Source of the DNA: Seminavis robusta
Taxonomy: Eukaryota; Bacillariophyta; Bacillariophyceae; Naviculales; Naviculaceae
Direction of reading: 5' to 3'
DNA: 64,000 nucleotides
Assembly: GCA_903772945.1 (NCBI GenBank)
Contig: CAICTM010000103.1
Location: 56,512 to 120,511, forward strand
Under the pieces are notes generated by a model that was not told where the DNA came from, made no database searches, and was given only the letters and a program-made list of their open reading frames with translations. The position numbers and the translations under genes are program-made. Each line of letters starts with the position of its first letter. Positions within the stretch are counted from its first letter, which is position 1. This document shows positions 20,115 to 33,213 of the stretch, in pieces.

Positions 20115-22127
20115 ATGAAGACCAATCGAAACACACCTTCTCGCCGACGCCCTGGTCTCACTTTGAAGTGTCCTTCTTCTCCCTCTCATCACATTCCTTT
20201 CCGACCCCATTACCCTTACCACTATCATCCCAATCAACATCACTTACCACACAATCATCGATCGGACACTCCCCACTCCAAATCAACCATTGATGGACGC
20301 TCCATGCTATCACCCTTCTCGCCTGACATTTCCATGGCGGCAAACAACACATCAACTTCATCATCACCACCCATGGTCTTTGCTCCCATTCGATCACCTC
20401 CGGAAAAACTCATGGAACACTTCAACTACGCCGTGTCGCTTCAACGATCCATGATGAAATACGATGGACAACACTACACTACACAGATCTCGGCCGATAA
20501 ATCGGCGGACCTAGAAATACTCAGTGCTCTCGGCGAGGGCTCGTTTGGGGCCGTTTACAAGGCAAACCACATACCCACGGGCGCTACCGTTGCCGTCAAA
20601 GTCATTCCCAATGCGGGAAGCAATCCCAGCGAAGATGAAAAAATAAAGGGAGAAATCGACATTCTCAGTAGGTGCGACTCTCCTTACATTGTCGGATACT
20701 TTGAATGCTTTATCAAACCACCGACCAACAAACCGGGAGAAATGTGGATTGTCATGCAGCTATGTGAAGGAGGAAGTATGGTCGATCTTATCGAAGCCAG
20801 TGCGGGCTTTTTGTTGCCAGAGGACTGTGTGAGAGCTGTCTGTGCATCCATTGTTTTGGGATTGGAGTACTTGCATGGTGTCGCCAACGTCTGCCATCGT
20901 GATATCAAATGCGGTAATGTCCTTCTCACACAAGATGGACACGTTAAATTGGCGGATTTTGGTGTGTCGGCGGAACTCACAAACACGATCAATAAACGAA
21001 AGACTGTAGTCGGATCTCCCTATTGGATGGCACCTGAGGTCATTCGAGAGTCTCACTACGACGGACGAGCGGATGTCTGGTCGTTGGGAATCACGGCAAT
21101 CGAAATGGCCGAAGGAGCACCGCCACATTCTAATCTGCATCCACTTCGGGCCATCTTTGTCATCCCGACGAAACCGGCTCCCACACTGGCCGATCCCGAT
21201 AACTGGTCCCCCGAAATGTTGGACTTTGTAAGATGTTGCTGTCAAAAGGATCCTAACCAAAGACATGATTCGGCGCTGCTCAGTGCTCACCCCTTTGTTA
21301 AACAAGAAGTCATTGCCTTGCGGGCCATGCACTTGGGAGAGGTCCACACGGCCAATGCTGATGCCAGAGCCAAGTACAAGAAATTTGCAGCAGCACAAAA
21401 ACGAGCACCAGGGTTGCTGGCCATTCGGAGAGTAATGGAGCAAATGAAAAAACAAATGGACGGTGTCGTGGAGAGACGCGGCATGGGGAAGGAAGGAGAT
21501 TCAATTGCAGCGAATAGCGAGAACAAGCTTACGGCTGGTTCGGGAATTAATGTGGGATCACTGGCGGATTCGGATTACGAAAGTGATGTTGGGACTGTGC
21601 AGATCAGATCTTCTGGGCATCAAAGCAACGATGGAGGGACACAACCCAGTCTCAGCGCCAATCTTAATGGCTTGAGCAATGTCATCCCTGCAAACCAAAG
21701 CGAGCCATTCATTTTCACTCCAGACTCGGAACAATACAGATTTGCGAGTGCGCCTCTTGATATGACTCCAGAACTTCAGCACGATGAACAATTTCAATCC
21801 GACCTGCGGGCTCTGGCCAAGACGTTTGAAACGAAATTGGCAGCTCTACGTGCCGCACATGAATTGGCTCAACAAAAACTCATTGCAGATGCGAAACTTC
21901 GAAACCACATGCCCATGGACGTTCGTGACTTGATGGACAAGGCAGCAGAACGGAACCAAAAAGAACAAGCTAGCCGACACGCCATGAAAGAATCGTCGCA
22001 CTTGACAGTGATACAAGGTGCCATGAAGCAGGTCGACGCTGAAATGAAAGCGCTCGCGAACCCCCCTCCTCCTCCCGAACAATCAATGAAACAGTCACAA
22101 ACGGAATCCGAATCGAATCAACCATAA
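20115..22127 (+). CDS. STE20/GCK-family kinase, Hippo (MST)-like
   Basis: A 670-aa single-exon Ser/Thr kinase. An N-terminal low-complexity His/Pro/Ser region (1-130) precedes the kinase domain (about 132-395): Gly-loop LGEGSFGAVYKA, VAVK Lys162, catalytic CHRDIKCGN (Asp262), DFG at 281 and the STE20 signature VGSPYWMAPEVI (about 299-310). All catalytic residues are intact. After an acidic linker, residues about 555-597 (FQSDLRALAKTFETKLAALRA ... LIADAKLR) form a helical segment resembling the SARAH dimerisation helix of MST1/2. This suggests a GCK-II/Hippo-type kinase that homodimerises or binds a SARAH partner. The SARAH call is by pattern only. Downstream Met residues (64 or 74) could also start the protein. 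Confidence 0.85.
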   Translation: MKTNRNTPSRRRPGLTLKCPSSPSHHIPFRPHYPYHYHPNQHHLPHNHRSDTPHSKSTIDGRSMLSPFSPDISMAANNTSTSSSPPMVFAPIRSPPEKLMEHFNYAVSLQRSMMKYDGQHYTTQISADKSADLEILSALGEGSFGAVYKANHIPTGATVAVKVIPNAGSNPSEDEKIKGEIDILSRCDSPYIVGYFECFIKPPTNKPGEMWIVMQLCEGGSMVDLIEASAGFLLPEDCVRAVCASIVLGLEYLHGVANVCHRDIKCGNVLLTQDGHVKLADFGVSAELTNTINKRKTVVGSPYWMAPEVIRESHYDGRADVWSLGITAIEMAEGAPPHSNLHPLRAIFVIPTKPAPTLADPDNWSPEMLDFVRCCCQKDPNQRHDSALLSAHPFVKQEVIALRAMHLGEVHTANADARAKYKKFAAAQKRAPGLLAIRRVMEQMKKQMDGVVERRGMGKEGDSIAANSENKLTAGSGINVGSLADSDYESDVGTVQIRSSGHQSNDGGTQPSLSANLNGLSNVIPANQSEPFIFTPDSEQYRFASAPLDMTPELQHDEQFQSDLRALAKTFETKLAALRAAHELAQQKLIADAKLRNHMPMDVRDLMDKAAERNQKEQASRHAMKESSHLTVIQGAMKQVDAEMKALANPPPPPEQSMKQSQTESESNQP

Positions 22128-23073
22128 AGGTTGCTGAAAGAAAGTCGTTGCAACGCAACAACAACTGATATGCGGAACTGCTTCTGATAAGTGAATAGAG
22201 GAATGAAAGAAGCAATCTCCACATGGATGGTGTCTCGTGAGCTCTGTCGTTCTTGAAGGATTGCAGGGGACTTCACTGCGTCATTCCATTTCTAGATGAT
22301 CCCATCAATTGCATGATCATCAAATGCGTGTTTTACACAAGGCAGCCCTCGTAAATGAATGGTATATTATAGTCCATTACTGCGTCTTTCTGTATATGTG
22401 ACTGGGTGTAGTGGCGGATTCGATTCGATGCTGCGACGGATGGCGGATTTCTTTCGCGACGCCCCCGCTAAGCTAAGAGATTGGGATGAGCCTGCTCATA
22501 AGATATCGCAGCTCTGGGTATCACTAATTTACTTTGGGTCTACGGCAGGGAGTTGGATCGCGGCGTTTGTTGCTCGATTTCGCTCATGACAATTTGAAAA
22601 TTGCCACTTCACCCTTCCAGCCCAGCCTCTTCATAACAGTTGGGCTGTTGAATGGCTCGTGGTGCGCCCACAAAGAAGATGTGGTGGTATTTGTTAATCC
22701 TCAAAGAGGTTCATCATGTCTTGTATCAATTCAATCTCTTTGGTCAGTGTAGCCCAGGGCAGCCGGAGGAGTTTTCCCATTTGCCCTTTTGAGCTGCATC
22801 ACACAAACTTCTACACCAAGTGGATTCTAGCTGGTGCCTTGAGACTGCTTGCAACTTCGGCGACAAGGACAAGATGGCATCCTTGAACTCTTTGGCAGAG
22901 AGAATAATCTCTGTGATGCCACTATCGCAGCTTTGATGGGGATAGAAGTGTTTGCCTTGGTGCCAAGGCAAACAGTCCGAACTGGCTACCGGTACCCCTG
23001 ATGCCGCACTTGGCAGTACTGAAGCTATATGTTTCAATATTTTGCTACATTACTTTTTCGTAGGCTATCATTA
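22128..23073. other. Gap between convergent genes, with pseudogene fragment
   Basis: Apart from the degenerate gene copy at about 22685-22960 (separate entry), nothing is recognised. Flanking genes end at 22127 (plus) and 23074 (minus). Confidence 0.5.
22685..22960 (-). pseudogene. Degenerate fragment of the 990-aa secreted-protein gene
   Basis: The plus strand here closely follows the plus strand at about 30829-31090, inside exon 2 of the gene at 29834-32879. Shared blocks include caaagaggttcatca and ccttgaactctttggcagag. On the minus strand the peptide ITEIILSAKEFKDAILSLSP matches ITEIIPSAKEFKDAISSLSP of the intact gene. A second block, TLTKEIELIQDMMNLF, matches TLTKEIKLTQDLMNLF but lies in another frame and soon reaches a stop. 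The middle is shortened. It is therefore a frameshifted, partial duplicate with no promoter-proximal exon. Confidence 0.8.
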
Positions 23074-24096
23074 CTAGTATCTGTAAGGGCTTTGCTGATC
23101 GTACCCCGAGTCCGGTTGCATTGGCTCCATGTCCTCTTCATACTTTTGTGGTTGCTGGTCTGGTCCCCCTGTCTCCGAATAATCAGCAACAGTCTGGACC
23201 GCGCCGTCCCATACAAACCGTGTCATTGTATGACATTGCAAAAGGAAGAATACGGAGTGAAGGATATGAGAAATGTATAATTCTTTTGGCACCAGATTGG
23301 AAGTCGAAAAGAGGAGTTTGAAGACGTGCAGAAAGATGAGGAATATTTCCACCAATTTGTCGAGATTGAGAATAGCTTTCAGTCTCTTCTTTGATTTGTG
23401 TCCTGGTGAGCTGACGGAAGCAACCACACCAGCCAGGTTGGCAATAAAGAGGAGTGTAAGAGGAAATATGCAAAGATGCCGCAGAATTCCTGCTTTCAAT
23501 TTTTGATCCACAACCTCGTACAAATGTACGTTGCGCCACATCATAAAGAAAAAAGTCAGGGATCGACTTGCTTTTGTGACGGAAACCAAAAGCTTCAAAT
23601 TTCCTTTCTCATCTCGCGGTGATAATGATGAACGTTGCTCTGCAGCATGTTCTAATTGATAATTTCTCCAAGTGTCAACTCTTTCTTGGAAGGTCTCTTC
23701 TTGGAATGGGACGTCATTACCCGCGCTTGGAGCCTGAAATTGTTGCTCCTCTTCAGGCGGCGTGTACTCGTATTGCGGTTGTTGTTGTTGTTGCTGATGC
23801 TGCTGCTGTCGCTGTTGCTGTTTCTCGTAGTCTTGAGGTTGATATGGGAATTGCTTAGGTTGAGGTGGGTCGTAGGATGCAGGATCCGAGCTTCCTCCTC
23901 GAAATGCTGCTGTTGTGAATTGCTGCCATCTTCGATGCTGCTGGTTGCCTGCATCTAATTTTCGATGCCTTCCCAATACCGAAAAGCGAGCTGCTGGCGT
24001 TGCAACCGCCACCGCCAGGCCCGCAAATGCACTCAATAAAACCATTCCTGAAGAATCTCTGCGGAAGCGGATTCTCGCGGTCTTTGGATGTGTCAT
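23074..24096 (-). CDS. Putative plastid-targeted membrane protein, unknown
   Basis: A 340-aa single-exon protein. A hydrophobic segment (MVLLSAFAGLAVAVATPAA, residues 18-36) is followed by RFSVLGRHRK and later FTTAAFRGGSS. This fits a diatom signal-peptide-plus-transit presequence with an aromatic after cleavage, though the fit is loose. A Gln-rich low-complexity stretch (about 88-125) follows. The C-terminal half has three likely transmembrane or re-entrant helices: CIFPLTLLFIANLAGVVASV, KLVEIFLIFLHVFKLLF and SHILHSVFFLLQCHTMTRFV. The tail is acidic and Tyr/Gln/Pro-rich (SGYDQQSPYRY). No family is recognised. Membrane topology is reasonably supported; the plastid location is inference. Confidence 0.65.
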   Translation of the reverse strand: MTHPKTARIRFRRDSSGMVLLSAFAGLAVAVATPAARFSVLGRHRKLDAGNQQHRRWQQFTTAAFRGGSSDPASYDPPQPKQFPYQPQDYEKQQQRQQQHQQQQQQPQYEYTPPEEEQQFQAPSAGNDVPFQEETFQERVDTWRNYQLEHAAEQRSSLSPRDEKGNLKLLVSVTKASRSLTFFFMMWRNVHLYEVVDQKLKAGILRHLCIFPLTLLFIANLAGVVASVSSPGHKSKKRLKAILNLDKLVEIFLIFLHVFKLLFSTSNLVPKELYISHILHSVFFLLQCHTMTRFVWDGAVQTVADYSETGGPDQQPQKYEEDMEPMQPDSGYDQQSPYRY

Positions 24097-24501
24097 TATT
24101 TTGGGTGGCCAACAATATTTTAAGCACAGAGACTCTTGATCACGTCCTGGCTAGATCTAGGTAATCCTCGATTCGAACAAAAAGAGTTTAGCGCACTCTA
24201 ATACAACAATAAGCTATAGCTATTCTTCGTTTGGTTGGAGTCCAGTTCCAAGCATTGTGACAACCCGATCATCGTCGAAACCAATCTAGCACATCGGTGC
24301 CAAGAAAAGATCCAACAATGCCACGTGGAATAGATTCGTGGAACCAAAGCAGCATTCGATTCGATTGAATCGAATCATTCTGATCATTCGACTCAATCGA
24401 AGAAGATCGGATGCAATTCGAATAATAATACTTCGGCTGCGCCAGAATACCAAGGACACCACGAGACCACAATGATATTGTTTCAGCCCCATTTCCAAAC
24501 T
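24097..24501. other. Intergenic, 405 bp
   Basis: No gene is seen. A gattcgattgaatcgaatc near-perfect palindrome lies at about 24356-24376. Confidence 0.4.
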
Positions 24502-26469
24502 TTATGCTTCCTGGATGGGAGTGACGAACCAGTCTAGCCACATGAATTTCTCCAAGGCTCTACCTGCATGACTGATGCATCGAACGATATCGGATAAAGC
24601 GATTTTGCCCACGGCATCGTCGCCCAGTTCCTCCATCAAAAAGTCCGGCATATCCTTCCAAACACACAAGTCCTTGGGAGTACCAGCCCGTGCCTTGTCT
24701 CTCAACAACTCAATGTGGGCCATATTGCCGTCGCAAACAAGAAACATAATTTCGTCGGCCGATTCGGATCTGGCATGACCAATCCACTCGCTCACTTGTT
24801 CCTGCGTAATGTTCAACGCCTCGTGGTGTTCCACTACTAGAGCGTGTAGATTGGCTGGGTTCTGATTGGCTAGTTCTCTCCAATTGTGGATGGATCCCCA
24901 CTCCACAAGTCCCTTGACCAGTGTGGCCACTTGTGTCGGATTCTGCGATTGGGAGGCAGCAGCAATGCATTCGTTGAGTTCATCCTCATCCAATTCGGAT
25001 GGCGTGTCAATCTCCCATGCAGCATTCTTGTCAACTGCTGCCATTGCTTGTTGCTGCCGCTGTCGTCTATTCATAGCGGCACTGGCAATGCGCTCGGCGC
25101 GCTGCTGTCGATCGAACTGTTGTAAGTTTTCCATTGCTTGCTCGACTTCATGAATGACTTGTTCTCCACGTTCTTGGTTTTCTTCTTCTTCGGCGTCGTC
25201 CTCTTGTTCTGCTTGCTCCTGCCGAAGATTCTCCATTGCTTTGGCGGACAATTGTTCTTTTCGTCGCCGCATAAAGGACCAATCGCACTCCGGCAGTAAC
25301 TGTTTGTAGGCCTCTTCTACTGAAAATGGTTGCCATGGCGAAGGCGTATCCTGTTGTTCTTGTCGTTCTTGTTGAAGAGTCCAATGTCGATGTGCCAACG
25401 ACCACAACAAGCGCGGACTGAGCAATGCCATGTTTTGAGGTCTCAATCCGTCGGGTTCCGACTTTAGGATGGCACGAATGACTTCTTTCAAGACATCCTC
25501 TGGAATGAAATCCACAGTCTCTTCAAAGTATCCTCTTCCTTGCACTCCCTTTTGGAATTTGACGTGCAGGCTGTTGTCATTGTGTTTTTCCATGAGAACG
25601 GACTCCTGAGGCTTCCTCGACTCTAGAGCAGCCAATCTGGCAACAGCCTGTGTTTTTTGGTAGGCACTGTGAACGGCACTTTTGATTCCCTTTCTCATGA
25701 TTCGTCCCGTGGATCCCTTGTCATTGAGAGCCCCCAAGAGACCCGTAGAGATATCTTCGTATTGATGTGGCTCTGCTGCTGCTGTTGTTTTGGTTCGCTT
25801 GGCACTGCTGGTCTTCTTCTTTCCAGCAGCAGCAGCTGCCACCACAGCACCATCCCCCAATCGTCTTCCTGGTGCCGTGCTGGTGAATGTCTTGACACGT
25901 TTGGGTTGTCGATTGATGGCGGTTGCGCCACCAGAAGCCCTCTTTGCTGGAGACTTTTTCGTTTTGGATTGTTCTGCCTTCATGAGTTTGTCCTGCTGCT
26001 TGATGACTTGGGCAAACGAGTCAGTGGCAGCTTGAGCGGCTGCTCGTTTGGATCGTCTCGTCGTCGTCGTCGCAGCGGGAGAAGCCACGTTTGTTTCGCT
26101 TTCGTCGTCATCGTCGTCGTCATTTGTGGCCTTCTTCTTTTTGCCCTTGCCGGTTGTCTTTTTGGGGGACTTTTTATTAGATTTGGCAGTCTTGTTGCTG
26201 TTGTTTTCTTGTTGATTATTTTGCTTCTGGAGGACCACTTGGACCCTTTCTTGATTGGAAACTCCACTCTTGGACAACAGCGTGGCATCGTCCGCACCGA
26301 GAGGTTTGGGAGGGAAACCGCATTTCAACGATTCTACTACTTGTCCTCCAAAGGCGTCTCCTGCCAACTGAAACAAAACCTGCACTGTATCAGAAGATGG
26401 ATTCACCTGGATCACTTTGCGGCTGTTGTTCGCCGTCGAAACCAGGCAAAGAGACCAAGAGCTTGCCAT
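24502..26469 (-). CDS. Nuclear protein with YOD1/OTU1-type ubiquitin-like N-domain
   Basis: A 655-aa reading frame from ATG 26469-26467; an in-frame ATG at 26607 would add 46 Lys/Arg/Gln-rich residues that look like translated leader. Residues about 12-85 (RKVIQVNPSSDTVQVLFQLAG ... KCGFPPKPLGADDATLLSKSGV ... ERVQVVLQ) resemble the UBX-like ubiquitin fold at the N-terminus of OTU1/YOD1, including the GFPPK turn, but no OTU protease domain follows. A long basic disordered region with acidic DDDDDDES and many KKSP/KRT motifs predicts nuclear location. The C-terminal half is helical, with a charged coiled-coil-like tract (LRQEQAEQEDDAEEEENQ) and several Trp-rich helices (LLWSLAHRHWTL, WIGHARSES). 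The function is unknown. A link to ubiquitin or p97 is inferred from the N-domain only. Confidence 0.6.
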   Translation of the reverse strand: MASSWSLCLVSTANNSRKVIQVNPSSDTVQVLFQLAGDAFGGQVVESLKCGFPPKPLGADDATLLSKSGVSNQERVQVVLQKQNNQQENNSNKTAKSNKKSPKKTTGKGKKKKATNDDDDDDESETNVASPAATTTTRRSKRAAAQAATDSFAQVIKQQDKLMKAEQSKTKKSPAKRASGGATAINRQPKRVKTFTSTAPGRRLGDGAVVAAAAAGKKKTSSAKRTKTTAAAEPHQYEDISTGLLGALNDKGSTGRIMRKGIKSAVHSAYQKTQAVARLAALESRKPQESVLMEKHNDNSLHVKFQKGVQGRGYFEETVDFIPEDVLKEVIRAILKSEPDGLRPQNMALLSPRLLWSLAHRHWTLQQERQEQQDTPSPWQPFSVEEAYKQLLPECDWSFMRRRKEQLSAKAMENLRQEQAEQEDDAEEEENQERGEQVIHEVEQAMENLQQFDRQQRAERIASAAMNRRQRQQQAMAAVDKNAAWEIDTPSELDEDELNECIAAASQSQNPTQVATLVKGLVEWGSIHNWRELANQNPANLHALVVEHHEALNITQEQVSEWIGHARSESADEIMFLVCDGNMAHIELLRDKARAGTPKDLCVWKDMPDFLMEELGDDAVGKIALSDIVRCISHAGRALEKFMWLDWFVTPIQEA

Positions 26470-26751
26470 CGTGGTATTTTGTCTTTCTGTCTTTCTTCTT
26501 CTGTCTCCGGCGTGTTCGTGTTTTTGCTTTTGTGGTGATTTCGTTGAAGCATCTTTTGGAGCTTGTGTGCGCCCTAAACACGTTTGGATCTTTGGCCTCG
26601 ACAACAATCTTCAGAAGATCTTCGTCAGACTGGAACGGTCTCATTTCTTGTTGTCCACAACCAAGTTGTCGCAGTTTGAAGGAGAGACTCTAGCTAGCTA
26701 CCAGGTAGCCAAATCATCAAAGGAAGTAATCTATCAAAAGTAATAGCAACC

Positions 26752-29492
<2,741 letters not shown>

Positions 29493-29833
29493 CTAGCTTG
29501 AACCTGAGTTAGAATATTGTGGGCAGCTCTCGCCGGTCAAAGATGACTTCAAGACATCAAACCCACGTAAAAAAGCTCTGGATATGACGGGTGATGTGCA
29601 GTCAAGCCTTGCACACCACACATCACCTTGATTTTGATCGAATCCAGCATCAGAGTGCCTGTAGCTAACTAACAGAGAGGTAAATGGTCTCACAATCTTT
29701 AGAAGCAGCGTTGGAGGTTTAATTTAGTCGAGAAATGGATGGTGACACTACATGGCCGTGGTGGTAAAACATAGCAACCCGAGAAAACAGTTCAGGCTAC
29801 GATATGAATGGTCAGTCTCAACAGAGCTATATG
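29493..29833. other. Gap between convergent genes
   Basis: The 3' flanks of the FGH-ADH fusion gene and the minus-strand secreted-protein gene. Nothing else is seen. Confidence 0.5.
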
Positions 29834-32800
29834 CTAAGCTGCTTGCGCCGCAATTTCTGTCGAGGCTTCGACGACTGCCGGAAAGGTATCGGTCAGCCTC
29901 TGCAACGTGTCAGGGTCTCCGATGAGCTCGTTTACAGCTTGCCCATGAACTGTCGAAGCAACCAGCAACGACGACTTCTCTGCCTTTTCGATTGGGTTAA
30001 TGTTGTCCTTGACAATCGTGGATATCAGATCGTCTTCAAAGCAATGTGAAAGTACAACGACAATGTGCAACTCGGACTGTTCGATTGGTAAACTACCGCT
30101 TCGACTCAAGGCGTCCAGCAAATCAAATGCCTTCTTCTTCTCTGTTTCAATGACAGGTGTCCCAATGAATTCGGTCCGACTGGGAGTGAGCAAATTCTCC
30201 TTCCGCGTCCTCGTCCATGAGTCCCTGGCTTTGACAATCGTTGACCGAAGTGACCCATCCTGGTCGTGTTTCTCCAAAAGTGAATCAAGGAGCTTCGGTA
30301 ACAATGTGAAATCACTTGCCAGTGATCTCTGAGACTTCATTGCGCTCTCAGGGCTGCCATTATCGCCGCTTTCATCGACCTCCTCTTCACTGGGTTCTGG
30401 AATGGAACCTTCCTGATATGAGGCAGACTTCTTTGGTGGTGCCCCCGCAAAGCTCTGGGAATGGGCAGAGCTCTCACTCAGAACAGCATCCATCTTGGCC
30501 GTGGATAGACTCCGAGCAGCTCTTGGCATCACCCGTTCAGAGCTGCGACTTGACGTTGTACTGGCATAAAATTCGTTGGAGCTGGGGCTTGAGCTCGGGG
30601 AAGCAGAGGGACTTCGGCTAGGGCTGCCGGAGGGGCTTGCACTTGGACTGGCGCTTGGATACATCTGCTCCTTCACTTCTGCCTTGCGTTTTTCTTCCAA
30701 TCGGATCTCTTCTTTCGCTTGCTCAATCACATCCATCACAGCTCGAACATTACTCTTTACACTATCCAGCTTCACCGTAGCATTGAGGCTGCTGGACAAT
30801 TCATGGTGCACACTAAGAAGATCGGACGGTATTTGGTATTCCACAAAGAGGTTCATCAAGTCTTGCGTCAATTTGATTTCTTTGGTCAGTGTATCTGAAG
30901 GTAGCCCAAGGAGCTTTTCCAATTGTGGTTTAAGCTGGATCACACAAACTCCAAACAAGCTCGATGCTAGTTGACTGGCCCGAAAGGCCTTTGCAAATGC
31001 TTGCTGCTCGGGCGACAAGGATGAGATGGCATCCTTGAACTCTTTGGCAGAGGGAATAATCTCTGTGATGAGTGGGATAAGCACTTCATCCTTGTTTTGA
31101 AGGACAATAGCGCTGCTTGGCTGGAACTTGTCTGGTCCCGCCATGGTTCCCACAACTAGAAGAAAGTTGGAGAATTGATGTGCCCGGGCAGCTAACCGGA
31201 ACTGGGATTGCCCACTGTGCACCCCAACATTGAAGCGATGCTGGAGCCAGCCATGTAAATATCGATCACCTTTAATTTCAACCGATGTGGCGGCATTTAT
31301 GGGGATATAGATTGATGACGACTCGGGATTGTCGCTTTGGATCTGCCGTACGAATGTTTGTGCCGGATCATAGCTGACTGTAGTGTCCTTTACTGTGGGG
31401 CCTTCAATAGAGAGAATGCCACTAACAGCGCAGTCAAAGACCAGAAACATTAGACAGGCTAGCTAAGAAGCGATACAAACACGACAGAACTTACTCGGGG
31501 TGGTGATTGGGTCGTCGAACGGCATAGGAGAACAACTTGGGAGCATAATCCGATCCAAACAGCTTTTGGTAGTGGCTCCTCATGAAGGATTCAAAGTCGC
31601 TGGCTGTCAGCTCCTTGCCAATGGCTCGCTTGAGCTGATTTTTCAGAAGGTCTTCAATGTAATTGATGGAGTCTCTGTATTGAAGAACCAACTGTTTCAA
31701 ATGAATCGAGGCAACAATGAGTTTGGCTTCCACAGCGGAAATCAAAGTGGTGGGATCGTTATCATCGAGTGTTGACTCTATACGATTGTTTGCTTCGTCG
31801 ATGCGCCGAGCCTGTTCGTTCAAGAGTCTTCCAAGGTCTAGATCCGACAAGACGGTGGAGTTTTCCAGCAATGGCAACGTAGGGAGGAAGAGAGATTCGG
31901 CGACCTGGTGGTTGTCATCCATAAAGGATTGGTACTTTTTCGATTGAGCAGTTGTGTAGGTTTCCATCCGTGCCACAGTTCCCTGAAAGAATGTCACCAC
32001 TTGGCTCGCCCAAGCCTCCATCACTAGCAGGAATTTGACAGCGGCATCCACATCTTCATTTCTCCTGGGTGTCTTACAAGTCTTGTTGTCATCTCGATTG
32101 ATTGAAAACTGTGACATCTTTTCTCGGGATATCATTTGCATCAGCCAGGTCAAATTGATATCCGAAGGACCATAGTTGGCAGTTGTTTCGTCGGTTGATG
32201 GTGGAGCTTCCGTACCCATCTTTTTGCTTCCCGAAGTGACAAAGGTTCTCGACGAGTTTCTAGAAAGCAACTCGATGGGATGGTCCGTGTCAGCACCAAA
32301 AAAGAGCACCAATTGAATTTTGAGGCCAACTTTCCAGTGACGCTGCAGGACGGTCTCTCTGATTTTGGTCTTGACAGTTTTGGTCTTTTCATTGTTTTTA
32401 CCTCCCCAGAAAGAAGAACCTTCGGATCCACTTTCCGTAATTTCCACTTCTTCCACTTCGTTTTCACCGGTCACCACACTCACTTCTTCGTCCTTGAGGA
32501 AGCGTGTTGTTTTCTCCGCCTGGAATCTCATGGTAACTGATTTCTTGTCGTCGTGTACCTTTGTCCAAACCTTGTCGAAAACGTCCTTGGTGAATCCTAG
32601 CGAAGCCTCCAGGGTATTCATTTCGGCTGCAATCACAGTATTGGTGAGGAACTCGGCCAAGGCATACTTGTCCTCGTAGACATGGTCCTCGTCTTGGGCA
32701 AGTCGTGGGTGTCTCGTGGTTTCTAGAATCTGCGCTACGCTTCGCATGGCCTTTTCGACGGAAGAACGGAACCGCAGTTCCTGAAAATAATCTTCTTGGT

Positions 32801-32879
32801 AACCTGCCTTGGTCAAGCCAACCAATGAGGACAGCAGTGGTAAGAGAAGCAGGAGGCGCTGCAAAGAGTTGGACATCAT
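29834..32879 (-). CDS. Large secreted protein with Ser-Pro-rich linker
   Basis: Two exons (32879-31495 and 31421-29834) join in phase 2 across a 73-bp GT-AG intron to give 990 aa. The protein starts with a clear signal peptide (LLLLLPLLSSLVGLTKA). The N-terminal ~450 residues are helical with several N-glycosylation sequons (NSS, NKT, NST). The second exon opens with a beta-rich segment (GILSIEGPTVKDTTVSYD), then a helical domain, a Ser/Pro repeat linker at about 716-743 (SASPSASPSGSPSRSPS) and another helical domain. There is no transmembrane helix besides the signal, so it is likely secreted or lumenal. Ser-Pro linkers are frequent in diatom extracellular proteins, but the family is not recognised. 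A degenerate partial copy lies at 22685-22960. Reading the two frames as one gene is my inference from the phase-matched intron. Confidence 0.7.
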
Positions 32880-33213
32880 TATCTTCTACATGTACATGTA
32901 CTTTAGTCGAGAAGCATTGCCACCGGTGGAGTTTTTTGGGAACATTGCGCTGGGAAAGTAAGTGTCGAGAAAGATCCATCCAGTCGTGCTTGCGAACTAA
33001 GATTCGGTCATGTTCGTGACTCACGACTGCTCCAACAAGAGTGACAGTCACAGCGGTCACTCAAGCAGTCTTCCCACTTCCCACGATCTTTTGCAACATC
33101 GCGCTTCTACTTGGTTCCAGTTTTCTGATCGGTATCTTTTTCTTTGAAATCTCCATCATTGAAGGTGTTGCCAGAAAAGGTTGAAGCGAGAAAGAGTTTG
33201 AAGCGAGAAGAAG
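32880..33213. promoter_or_regulatory. Divergent intergenic region
   Basis: A 334-bp spacer between two divergent start codons, so both promoters must lie here. An atgtacatgtac near-palindrome sits at about 32889-32901, next to the minus-strand start. No consensus TATA box was identified. Confidence 0.35.
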
